Source: Adlercreutzia faecimuris
GTDB taxonomy: Bacteria > Actinomycetota > Coriobacteriia > Coriobacteriales > Eggerthellaceae
Length of the DNA stretch: 64,000 nt
Reading direction: 5' to 3'
NCBI RefSeq assembly: GCF_022669055.1
Contig: NZ_JAJMLW010000004.1
Coordinates: 232,183 to 296,182 of the forward strand
Below, in pieces: positions 30,553 through 38,136 of the stretch. Numbering within the stretch: the stretch's first letter is position 1; every line of letters starts with the position of its first letter. The notes beneath the pieces were generated by a model. The model was given only the letters and a program-made list of their open reading frames with translations. It was not told where the DNA came from and made no database searches. The position numbers and the translations under genes were made by a program.

Positions 30553-31203
30553 TTATGCGTCGGCCCGCTCCGCCAGGCGCCGGCGCACGTAGGCCTCGAA
30601 GGCGCGGCGGTTGCCCACCCGCGCCTTCGCGTAGAGGTGCCGCGCGTGGTACTTCACCGTGCGCTCGGCCAGGTAGACGCGGCCCGCTATCTGACGGTAG
30701 GTGAGCCCGCGCATGACGAGGCGCCCGATGCAGCGCTCGTCAGCCGACAGGCCCAGCTCGTCGAGGACGGCGCCCTCGGCCGACCGCAGCTGGCCGAGCA
30801 TCGTGGCCGGGTCGTCCGGCTGGGCGGCCGCGGCTCCCGCGCCACGCGCCATGTTGCCGCCCGCGACCCTCGCGCTGCCCGCTGCGGCGGCGCCTGCGGC
30901 TCCCGTGCCGCCCGCCGTGCCCGCGCTCTGCGCCGCAGCTCCCGTGTCGCCTGCCGTTCCTGCGCCGGTCGCCGTGCCCGCGCCCTGCGCCGCAGCCTTC
31001 ACGCCGCTCGCCGTGCCCGCGCCGCTCGCCGTGCCATCTCCTTCGTCGCCGCCCGGGCCCGTGAGGGCCCGGTGGATCAGCCACGCGCTGGCCAGCACGC
31101 CCACGGCCGCGCCCGCCAGGGCCAGCGCCGCGGGAAGCGACGTCCCGCGGTGGGCCGTTCCCGCAGGACGCGGGGGCCTCATCGGCAGCTCGAAGTCGGA
31201 CAT
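30553..31203 (-). CDS. Membrane-anchored LuxR-type HTH regulator with low-complexity linker
   Basis: A 216-residue protein. The start ATG at 31203 has AAGGGG at the right distance. Residues 24-46 form a single transmembrane helix (A-L-A-L-A-G-A-A-V-G-V-L-A-S-A-W-L-I). Residues 48-130 are an alanine/glycine/threonine linker with repeats of G-A-G-T-A and S-A-G-T-A. The C-terminal 65 residues are a LuxR HTH (L-S-A-D-E-R-C-I-G-R-L-V-M-R-G-L-T-Y-R-Q-I-A-G-R-V-Y-L-A-E-R-T-V-K-Y-H). A membrane-tethered LuxR output domain is a coriobacterial style. The sensing part is missing or lies in the short N-terminal region. Confidence 0.78.
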   Translation of the reverse strand: MSDFELPMRPPRPAGTAHRGTSLPAALALAGAAVGVLASAWLIHRALTGPGGDEGDGTASGAGTASGVKAAAQGAGTATGAGTAGDTGAAAQSAGTAGGTGAAGAAAAGSARVAGGNMARGAGAAAAQPDDPATMLGQLRSAEGAVLDELGLSADERCIGRLVMRGLTYRQIAGRVYLAERTVKYHARHLYAKARVGNRRAFEAYVRRRLAERADA

Positions 31204-31629
31204 GGTCATCACCCCTTCGAATAGGCGCCCGACGGGCCCAAGGCGGCCCGCCGCCCATCCGAGAAACCCCCCTTGTAAACGCCAGTTTACGTTTTCGCAG
31301 ATAGACACGGGCATGATAGCCGTCTTTCGCCCACGCGCAAGGGCTTTCGGGCAAATGCGCCCTCCGCACTGCGCTGCCCCATCTGCGCCGCCTTCCCCAT
31401 CCGCATCGGCGGATTTCCCCGCGAGCGGATCGAAAAACCGGGCGAGGAGCCCTCGGCCGCGCGCGAAACCTGGCTCGTGAGACCGTCGCGTGGGGGAAGA
31501 TACGCTAAACTGAAGGGGTCGCCCGGTGTTGCGTGCGGGCGGTGAGTGAGAGTTCGTAATGAAGGCCCGAGCGGCCGCGCCCTCCCTCGGAGCACGTGCG
31601 GCGGCGAAACCCGAAAGTTGGTGGTCACC
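31204..31629. other. 426-base divergent region between LuxR-type gene and EF-G-like gene
   Basis: It holds the palindrome GTAAACGCCAGTTTAC at 31275-31290, a candidate operator for the LuxR-type protein, and a possible -10 (TAAACT) near 31512 on the plus strand for the EF-G-like gene, without a clear -35. No RNA gene or further coding frame is supported. Confidence 0.45.
31275..31290. promoter_or_regulatory. Palindromic candidate operator
   Basis: A perfect inverted repeat of GTAAAC with a GCCA centre, located 72 bases upstream of the LuxR-type start. It stands out in this GC-rich sequence by its A/T-containing arms. Confidence 0.5.
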
Positions 31630-33702
31630 ATGGCAGCTCCTGCTACCGAACACGTGAGAAACATCGTCCTCGTGGGCCAAGACGGCGCCGGGAAGACGTC
31701 GCTCGCCGAGGCGATGCTCTACGTTTCCGGCAAGACCCCCCGCATGGGCACGACCCACGACGGGAAGTCCTACCTCGACTACGACCCCGAGGAGATCAAG
31801 CGCAAGTTCACCATCGGCACCTCCATCGCCCCCATCCCCTACAAGGACTACAAGATCAACGTGCTCGACACGTCAGGCCACCCCGACTTCATCGGTGACA
31901 CCCTGGCCACGATGCAGGCCGCCGAGATGGCGCTGTTCGTGGTCGACGCCGTCGCCGGCCCGCAGGTCATGACCACCAAGCTGTGGCGCGAGGCCGAGGA
32001 CATGCGTCTGTCGCGAGCCGTCTACATCAACCACATCGACCGCGAGAACGCCAACTTCGACACCGCCATGGCCACCCTGCACGCGCGCTTCGGCTCGCGC
32101 CTGGGCGCCGTCACCATTCCCATGGGCGTGGAATCCGACTTCAAGGGCGTCATCGACGTCATCCGCATGAAGGCCCGCTTCCACGACGGCGAGGGCCTCG
32201 AGGAGGTCGTCACCGACATCCCCGCCGAGTACGCCGACGTGGCCCAGGCGGCCCGCGACAAGCTCTGCGACCTGGTGGCCGAGGCCGACGACGAGCTCAT
32301 GATGAAGTACCTCGACGGCGAGGAGCAGCTCACCCAGGCCGAGCTCGAGTCCCTGCTCGACCAGGCCATCGCCAAGGAGCTCTTCATTCCCGTCTTCGTG
32401 GGCTCCACCATCATCATGCAGGGCGTCCAGGGCCTCATGGAGGACATCTGCACCTACTTCCCGCACCCGCGCAGCCACGGCCGCTTCCAGATGGCCGACG
32501 GCGAGACCATCCGCGTGGACGAGTCCAAGCGCCCCGCCGCCTTCGTCTTCAAGACGCTGTCCGATCCGTTCGTCGGCCGCCTCAGCTTCCTGAAGGTCAT
32601 CGCCGGCGTGCTCGAGCCGGGCATGGAGCTCATCAACTACCGTACCGGCAAGAAGGAGCGCCTGGGGCACCTCTACGTCATGATGGGCAAGGAGCCCATG
32701 GACGTGAAGAGCGCCAAGGCCGGCGACATCATCGTGGTGCCCAAGCTGGTCGAGACCCGCTCGGGCGATACCCTGTCCCAGACCGGCGAGATATCCGTCA
32801 TGCCGCTGCCCACGCCTACCCCGCAGTACCCGGTGGCCGTCGAGGCCGTCAACAAGAAGGACGAGGACAAGCTGGGAACGTTCCTCGCCCGCGCGGCTGA
32901 GTCCGACCCGACGGTGGTCATCTCCCGCAATGAGGACACGCACCAGACCATCCTCACCGCCATGGGCGACACCCAGGTCGACATGCTGATGGCGCGCCTG
33001 AAGGAGCAGACCGGCGTCGATGCGAAGCTGGTGCCCGTGCGCGTGCCCTACCGTGAGACGATCCGCAAGACCGCCGAGGCCCAGGGCCGCCACAAGAAGC
33101 AGACCGGCGGCGCCGGCCAGTTCGGCGACTGCTGGCTGCGCCTGTCGCCGAACCCGGGCGCGGGTTACGAGTTCATCGACGAGATCAAGGGCGGCGCCAT
33201 CCCCAACGGCCTCATCCCCGCCGTCGACAAGGGCGTCCAGGACGCCATGCGCGAGGGCTTCCTGGCCGGCTACCCCATGGTCGACATCAAGTGCGCCGTG
33301 TACGACGGCTCCTACCATTCCGTCGACTCCAACGAGATGGCTTTCAAGACGGCGGCCCGCATCGGCTTCCGCGCCGCGTGCGAGAAGGCCGACCCGGTCA
33401 TCCTGGAGCCCATGGCCACCATGGACATCGTGGTGGGCGAGGAATATGCCGGCACCATCATGGGCGACATCTCCACGCGCCGCGGCCGCATCGTCGGCAC
33501 CGACTCCAACGACGCCGGCGAGACGGTCATCATGGTGCGCGTGCCCTACGCCGAGGTGGTCGGCTACACCAAGGACCTTCGCTCGCTCACCCGCGGCAGC
33601 GGCTCCTACACCATCATGGTGGAGGGTTACGAGGAGGCGCCCCACGACGTGACCAAGAAGCTGATCGAGGAGTACCAGGCCGCCCGCGCCGCCGGCAACT
33701 AG
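31630..33702 (+). CDS. Elongation factor G-like GTPase
   Basis: A 690-residue EF-G homologue. The ATG at 31630 gives the usual length; TTG/GTG codons just upstream are alternative starts and there is no strong ribosome site. G1 is G-Q-D-G-A-G-K-T-S (16-24), unlike the G-H-x-D-x-G-K-T of canonical EF-G. G3 is D-T-S-G-H-P-D-F, and the G4 is N-H-I-D at 134-137 rather than N-K-x-D. The domain order G, II, III, IV, V is complete. These features fit the EF-G-like (FusA2-type) paralogues of unclear role, probably not the main elongation factor. A terminator follows. Confidence 0.88.
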   Translation: MAAPATEHVRNIVLVGQDGAGKTSLAEAMLYVSGKTPRMGTTHDGKSYLDYDPEEIKRKFTIGTSIAPIPYKDYKINVLDTSGHPDFIGDTLATMQAAEMALFVVDAVAGPQVMTTKLWREAEDMRLSRAVYINHIDRENANFDTAMATLHARFGSRLGAVTIPMGVESDFKGVIDVIRMKARFHDGEGLEEVVTDIPAEYADVAQAARDKLCDLVAEADDELMMKYLDGEEQLTQAELESLLDQAIAKELFIPVFVGSTIIMQGVQGLMEDICTYFPHPRSHGRFQMADGETIRVDESKRPAAFVFKTLSDPFVGRLSFLKVIAGVLEPGMELINYRTGKKERLGHLYVMMGKEPMDVKSAKAGDIIVVPKLVETRSGDTLSQTGEISVMPLPTPTPQYPVAVEAVNKKDEDKLGTFLARAAESDPTVVISRNEDTHQTILTAMGDTQVDMLMARLKEQTGVDAKLVPVRVPYRETIRKTAEAQGRHKKQTGGAGQFGDCWLRLSPNPGAGYEFIDEIKGGAIPNGLIPAVDKGVQDAMREGFLAGYPMVDIKCAVYDGSYHSVDSNEMAFKTAARIGFRAACEKADPVILEPMATMDIVVGEEYAGTIMGDISTRRGRIVGTDSNDAGETVIMVRVPYAEVVGYTKDLRSLTRGSGSYTIMVEGYEEAPHDVTKKLIEEYQAARAAGN

Positions 33703-33752
33703 CGGCGGGTTTGCTCGCCCCCGGGGTGAGCGCCTGGCATAACGGCTGATGA

Positions 33753-33790
33753 GGGGGCCGGAACCGCAGAGGTTCCGGCCCCCTTCGCGT
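33753..33790 (+). terminator. Hairpin after the EF-G-like gene
   Basis: A 12-13 bp perfect stem (GGGGCCGGAACC with GGTTCCGGCCCC) around GCAGA, ending in TTCG. The T tract is short. Confidence 0.7.
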
Positions 33791-34002
33791 CTCGGGGGGC
33801 GGGGGGCTAGTACTCGGCCCGGGGCATTTTCGACCGCCTGCGGGGACGCGAATCGACCCGTGGGGTTGATGCCCGCGGGCGGCGTTCCCCTATGCTGTGA
33901 GCCGCCTCGGGCCGCGTGGGTGGGGACGAACGCACATGCGGCCCGGGGTATCCCGCCGCGCGCCGGCGGGCCGTGTCGCCGAGCCTTCTGGGGGAGACTG
34001 CC

Positions 34003-34929
34003 ATGAGACCCTACAAGACCGTCATCTACAGCTTCTTCCTGGGCGGGTGCTTCGCGCTCATCGCCCAGGCCATCGCGTCTGTCTGGTCGGCGCTGCTGCC
34101 GGGCACGCCGCTGGAGTTCTTCACCGGGGGCGCCACGCTCGTGTCCATGGGCGTCATCGGCTGCGTGCTGGGCGGCCTGGCCGTCTACCAGCGCCTCGAG
34201 GAGTGGGCCACCTTCGGCGCGCTGCTCCCGTTCTCCGGCTTCGCCATGGCCGTGGGGATGAAGATGCTCGGCCCCTGGACGCGCGAGGGCGCCACGCTGG
34301 GCGCATCGGTGTGGAAGGGCCTGTGGCTCGTCATCTGGTTCAACGCGGTGGGTGCCGCCAGCTGCATCCTGCTCGGCCTCGCTTGCGGGTCGCTGGGCGT
34401 CGAGCCCGCGGTTGCCGCCAAGAACACCTCGGCGCTCGTGTTCCCCGGCGCCTTCCTCATGGGCGGCATCCTGTGCGCCTTCTTCCAGCTGTGCTACCTG
34501 GCCGTGCGGGCCCTCACCCCCAAGGCCGCGCCGGTGTGGATCCTCCTGTTCGCCTGGATGTGCGGGGCGATCGCCGCGCCGCTGGGGCTGTCCGGTACGC
34601 TGGCCAACGTCTTCGGCCAGGGCTTCTCGGTCATGATCCCCGTGGGCGGCTACAACATGTACAACGTGGGCGTATCCTTTGCCTTGGGCGAGATGGGCGA
34701 GGGCCTGCTGCATCTGGGATCGTTCCTGCTGGCCGTGTTCTTCCTGTTCTTCACCGGCCTCATGACGTTCGTCATCTACAACGCCAAGTTCGGCCGCACG
34801 CCGCTGCACGAGGTGCACCTGGCCGCGGCGCGTCGCAGCCTGGCCGAGCTCGAGGGCGCGGCGCCCGCGCCCGCCTGCGAAGGGGCCGTCGGCGTCGACT
34901 TCGACGAGAGCGAGCTCCAGCGGGCCTAG
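34003..34929 (+). CDS. SpoVA-like integral membrane protein
   Basis: A 308-residue membrane protein with about eight hydrophobic helices in two similar halves (roughly 1-140 and 140-275). The first half shows L-G-G-C-F-A-L-I-A-Q, then a G-A-L-L-P-F-S-G-F-A-M-A-V-G-M-K segment, like the G-A-G-x-x-V-P-x-T-G-F loop of SpoVAC/SpoVAE proteins; the second half repeats F-L-M-G-G-I-L-C and a V-M-I-P-V-G-G-Y-N motif. In sporulators these proteins move dipicolinic acid across membranes. Coriobacteria do not sporulate, so the substrate here is unknown. GGGGGAG precedes the ATG. The cytoplasmic C-terminus is short and acidic. Confidence 0.65.
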   Translation: MRPYKTVIYSFFLGGCFALIAQAIASVWSALLPGTPLEFFTGGATLVSMGVIGCVLGGLAVYQRLEEWATFGALLPFSGFAMAVGMKMLGPWTREGATLGASVWKGLWLVIWFNAVGAASCILLGLACGSLGVEPAVAAKNTSALVFPGAFLMGGILCAFFQLCYLAVRALTPKAAPVWILLFAWMCGAIAAPLGLSGTLANVFGQGFSVMIPVGGYNMYNVGVSFALGEMGEGLLHLGSFLLAVFFLFFTGLMTFVIYNAKFGRTPLHEVHLAAARRSLAELEGAAPAPACEGAVGVDFDESELQRA

Positions 34930-35050
34930 GCGCCGCTGTGCTCGCCTTAGGCAGGCGCCCCGGCCCGACCCGGGGTGCCGCCGGGGCGACGTCTGCCCGA
35001 TGCGGTGATGCCGCGCCCGCCTGCCGGGGCGGCCGGCGAGAGGAGGGGCC

Positions 35051-35335
35051 ATGGGCCGAGGGGCCAAGGAGTTGAGGCGCCGCGAGGCGGAGGCCGGGCG
35101 AGCCCGTGCGAAGGCCCGCAGTGGGATGGCGCGGCTCGTCGCGGCCGTGGCGGGCTTCGCGGCCATCGCGCTCGTGCGCCAGGCGCTGCTGTTCCAGGGC
35201 GTCGAGGCTGCCAGCTCGCCGGTGGCGAGCATCATGGTGTTCGCGACGGCCCTCGTCCTCGCCGGCGTCGCCGGCTACGGCGCCCGAGACTACGCCCGAG
35301 CCCGCCAAACCCTCCGCAACCTTCGGGGGAAGTAA
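35051..35335 (+). CDS. Small membrane protein (94 aa)
   Basis: A 94-residue protein with GAGGAGGGG before the ATG. A strongly basic/acidic N-terminus (K-E-L-R-R-R-E-A-E-A-G-R-A-R-A-K) precedes two transmembrane helices (about residues 27-45 and 58-76) and a short basic tail. It sits about 120 bases after the SpoVA-like gene and may belong to the same transcript. No family recognised. Confidence 0.65.
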   Translation: MGRGAKELRRREAEAGRARAKARSGMARLVAAVAGFAAIALVRQALLFQGVEAASSPVASIMVFATALVLAGVAGYGARDYARARQTLRNLRGK

Positions 35336-35526
35336 GAGACAAGCCGAATCCCCGTCTCTGCTCCCGAGTGAGCTCTTCCTTCCTCGAAAGTCCCCCTCAA
35401 AAAAGCTCTCTCTTTCTCGGAAACGCGCCAAGTGCATGCGCCTGGCGTTGAGCTCTCGCGCGCATCCGCAGAACCAGGCGCTTGGCAGAAATGCCCTTCC
35501 CCACTTCGCTCTTCTGGCAAATCAAA
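35336..35526. other. Intergenic region with inverted repeats
   Basis: The stretch between the small membrane protein and the SOS-type boxes is less GC-rich than its surroundings. It contains GCGCCTGG at 35438-35445 and its complement at 35474-35481, which could form a weak terminator with a long loop. No coding frame is supported. Confidence 0.4.
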
Positions 35527-35540
35527 CGAACAAAAGTTCC
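35527..35540. promoter_or_regulatory. LexA-type operator 1
   Basis: CGAACAAAAGTTCC matches the Gram-positive SOS box CGAACRNRYGTTYC at 13 of 14 positions. Confidence 0.72.
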
Positions 35541-35550
35541 CGTATTTCTA

Positions 35551-35579
35551 AGAACAAACGTTCTCTTTAGTGCTATACT
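35551..35579 (+). promoter_or_regulatory. SOS-type promoter with LexA-type operator 2
   Basis: AGAACAAACGTTCT (35551-35564) has the perfect core GAACRNRYGTTC. A -10 box TATACT lies at 35574-35579; the -35 position falls inside the operator, which is the normal repression geometry. The downstream transcript carries a 139-base leader before the first start codon. Confidence 0.68.
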
Positions 35580-35718
35580 ATTCCCAATCAATCACAGAGC
35601 CAGTGCAAGCGCCGCCCATCCGGGCGCGCCCATAGCGACGGCGTTCTTCCCGCCCCGTCCCCACCACGCTTGCAAGATCCTCTCTCATCCAGGGAACCTT
35701 CCGAAGGGAGGATCTGCC

Positions 35719-36516
35719 ATGGCGTGCCCACGTCCCGCTGCCCCTTTGCCTGAATTCCGCCTCGTCGGCGAGGAGGGAGCCCTCGTCACGGTAGGCGAGG
35801 CCCTCTGCGCCTGCGACCCCCATGACCTCTGCGTCACTCTGCTGCGCTGCCAGGCGGGCTGGGCCGTCGACCCGGATGCGGTGGGTGCGCGCCGGCTGAG
35901 GCCCCTGGTATCCCGCGTGCGCACGGCCCTGCGCGCCATGGGCGCCCTCAGGCCTCATGGCGAGGCGCCGCCCGGCCACGAAGCGCTCATTCCCTGGGAG
36001 TCGTTCGAGTACGCGGGGCGTCCCGGCAGGGTGGAGAGGTCCCTCGGCGCCGCCCTGGTGCCGCTCGGGCGCGCCGACGACGCCCGCCAGGCGCTGGCCG
36101 CGTGCGGGGGCGCTGTCTGGGGGCCCGTCCCGCCCGTGGCCGATCGCCTCCTGGGCGAGGCTCCTCCCGGCGCCCCCTGGACGCCCGACGCCCTCGACGC
36201 GAGCCTCGTCTCCTGGGAAGGGCAGCCCTGGCCCCGGGCCCTCGGCTGCGCGCTCTGGGTTCCGCACGGCCAGCTGCGCTCCGAGGCACTCCAAGTGGCT
36301 GCGGCGCTCTTCTGGGCCCTCACCCGCCGGGGGTTCTCGGCGCGTGGCCGCCCCGTCGTCTCCTCGTCGGTCGCGCCTGCGCCCCGCACTGCCCGTCGCC
36401 AGCCCGACCCCTCGCCGGCGGACGCCGCCCTCGTCCGCCGGCTCAACTACAACGCCTGGATGGCCGCCCTGCGCGCCCAGGCGGAATCCGCCCGACTGAT
36501 GGAGGTATCCCGATGA
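35719..36516 (+). CDS. Unknown protein in SOS-type operon (265 aa)
   Basis: A 265-residue protein with GGGAGG nine bases before its ATG. It has E-F-R-L-V-G-E-E-G-A-L-V-T-V-G-E-A-L near the start, C-A-C-D-P-H-D-L-C-V-T-L-L-R-C (Cys-rich) near residue 35, a basic helix R-R-L-R-P-L-V-S-R-V-R-T-A-L-R-A-M, and a C-terminal helix L-N-Y-N-A-W-M-A-A-L-R-A-Q-A. The middle is proline/alanine-rich. It does not match ImuA, SulA or any DNA-repair family I can recognise. The regulation suggests a role in DNA damage response; that is inference from the operators only. Confidence 0.65.
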   Translation: MACPRPAAPLPEFRLVGEEGALVTVGEALCACDPHDLCVTLLRCQAGWAVDPDAVGARRLRPLVSRVRTALRAMGALRPHGEAPPGHEALIPWESFEYAGRPGRVERSLGAALVPLGRADDARQALAACGGAVWGPVPPVADRLLGEAPPGAPWTPDALDASLVSWEGQPWPRALGCALWVPHGQLRSEALQVAAALFWALTRRGFSARGRPVVSSSVAPAPRTARRQPDPSPADAALVRRLNYNAWMAALRAQAESARLMEVSR

Positions 36517-36704
36517 TGTCACGCGACTTCGCCTTTCCCCTGACCGACCCCCTCGTCCCCATCTCGCCCTTCTGCCCCTGTGATGACCTCATCGACCAGG
36601 CCATTCTCGCCGGCATCCTGGTCGACCTGCTCGACGACGAGGCGTCTCTCGTCCTGATTGCGGAAGTGATGGCATCGCTGGAGGACGCAAGCGAAACAGG
36701 ATAG
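36513..36704 (+). CDS. Small unknown protein in SOS-type operon (63 aa)
   Basis: A 63-residue protein whose ATG overlaps the previous stop (ATGA) and has GGAGG eight bases upstream. It is acidic and hydrophobic: F-C-P-C near residue 22, then D-Q-A-I-L-A-G-I-L-V-D-L-L-D-D-E-A-S-L-V-L-I-A-E-V-M-A-S-L-E-D. The tight coupling with the 265-residue gene makes a functional pair likely. Function unknown; small acidic partner proteins like this may be inhibitors or antitoxin-like, but nothing here proves it. Confidence 0.6.
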   Translation: MMSRDFAFPLTDPLVPISPFCPCDDLIDQAILAGILVDLLDDEASLVLIAEVMASLEDASETG

Positions 36705-36933
36705 AAACACGGGCCACACGCCGCCGAAACAAAGGCAGCCTATCGTGACCTTGGCAGAATGCAGGCCCAGCGCTCCCGCCACGTCGCCGCGGCCCGCCTT
36801 CGCGGACGGCAGCCGCGACGGCGATGCGCCGTCGGGTCGTAGCGCGTAACGGACCGCGGGCGCGGCCCTCCGGCGCCGGCGGGGCGCTGGGCCCGCATTC
36901 GCCAAGCACCGGATACAGACGAGGAGAAGACCC

Positions 36934-38133
36934 ATGCCTATCAGGGAAAGCCTTCGGGAGGGCGCCGTGCGCATACCCTCCGGCTGCGCCATCGCGGGCA
37001 TCATGGATCGCAGCGGCGCGCGTCACGACGGCAGCGACATCCTGAAGTCCATCGCCCTCATGCACGACCGCGGCAACGGCCTGGGCGGCGGCTTCGCGGC
37101 CTACGGCATCTACCCGGAGTACCGCGACCTCTACGCCTTCCACATCATGTACGAGAGCCGCGAGGCCCGCGCCGAGACCGAGGCCTACCTCGACACGTTC
37201 TTCATGAGCGAGAAGCAGGAGCGCATCCCCACCGAGCCCGTGGCCGCCATCAAGAACCCGCCGGACATCTGGCGCTACTTCGTCGCCCCGCATCCCATGC
37301 GGCTCAACATGAGCGGCCTGGACGAGGCGGAGTACACGATGCAGCACGTCTTCCACATCAACGGGAAGGTGAACGGGGCCTTCGTGGCCTCGTCGGGCAA
37401 GAACATGGGTGCCTTCAAGGGCGTCGGCTACCCGGAGGACATCGGCGAGTTCTACCGCATCCGCGACTACGACGCCTGGGCGTGGACGGCCCACGGGCGC
37501 TTTCCCACCAACACCCCCGGCTGGTGGGGCGGCGCGCACCCCTTCACGCTGCTGAACTGGTCGGTCGTCCACAACGGCGAGATATCGAGCTACGACGCCA
37601 ACCGCCGCTACGTCGAGCAGTTCGGCTACGGCTGCGAGCTCCAAACCGACACCGAGGTCATCACCTACCTGTTCGACCTCCTGGCGCGGCGCCACGGGTT
37701 CTCGCAGGAGATGGCCGCCCACATCATGACCGCCAGCTCGTGGGATGACATCGACCGCATGGATCCCGACCGGGCGGCCTTCGAGACGGCCCTGCGCGTG
37801 GCGTACTCCAGCGCGCTTGTCAACGGGCCCTTCTCGGTCATCCTGGGGTCGGACGAGGGCCTGCTCGCCCTCAACGACCGTCTCAAGCTGCGCGCCCTCA
37901 TGGTGGGGGAGAAGGGCCCCATGACCTACCTCGCCAGCGAGCAGGCCGCCATCGAGGTCATCTGCCCCGACGTGGAGAACGTCCGCCCCGTCGAGGGCGG
38001 CGTCCCCTTTGTCGTGCAGCTCGACGAGGTGGCCGAGCGCAAGCGCCGCGAGTCCGCCGAGAACCGCCCCGCGCGGGAGAAGCCCTATCAGCACGAGGTG
38101 GGCGTCATGCCGCCCAAGAGGAAGGAGGCGTAA
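36934..38133 (+). CDS. Glutamate synthase, glutamine amidotransferase (GATase-2) subunit
   Basis: A 399-residue class II amidotransferase. The catalytic cysteine is C18 in P-S-G-C-A-I-A-G-I, so the first 17 residues must be a cleaved propeptide. Other features are T-A-H-G-R-F-P-T-N-T-P-G-W-W-G-G near residue 186, and W-S-V-V-H-N-G-E-I-S near 210, which form the glutamine pocket. It supplies ammonia to the synthase domain encoded next, in the archaeal-type split arrangement. The ribosome site is GAGGAG. The next gene begins 3 bases after its stop. No riboswitch was recognised in the 229-base leader. Confidence 0.9.
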   Translation: MPIRESLREGAVRIPSGCAIAGIMDRSGARHDGSDILKSIALMHDRGNGLGGGFAAYGIYPEYRDLYAFHIMYESREARAETEAYLDTFFMSEKQERIPTEPVAAIKNPPDIWRYFVAPHPMRLNMSGLDEAEYTMQHVFHINGKVNGAFVASSGKNMGAFKGVGYPEDIGEFYRIRDYDAWAWTAHGRFPTNTPGWWGGAHPFTLLNWSVVHNGEISSYDANRRYVEQFGYGCELQTDTEVITYLFDLLARRHGFSQEMAAHIMTASSWDDIDRMDPDRAAFETALRVAYSSALVNGPFSVILGSDEGLLALNDRLKLRALMVGEKGPMTYLASEQAAIEVICPDVENVRPVEGGVPFVVQLDEVAERKRRESAENRPAREKPYQHEVGVMPPKRKEA

Positions 38134-38136
38134 GGG

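Noticed and set aside
31873..35235. A 1,120-codon minus-strand frame opposite the EF-G-like and SpoVA-like genes
   Set aside because: Antisense shadow; no motifs and poor codon pattern compared with the plus-strand genes.
36705..36933. A glutamine or other riboswitch before the glutamate synthase operon
   Set aside because: No recognisable riboswitch consensus; only generic GC-rich pairing.
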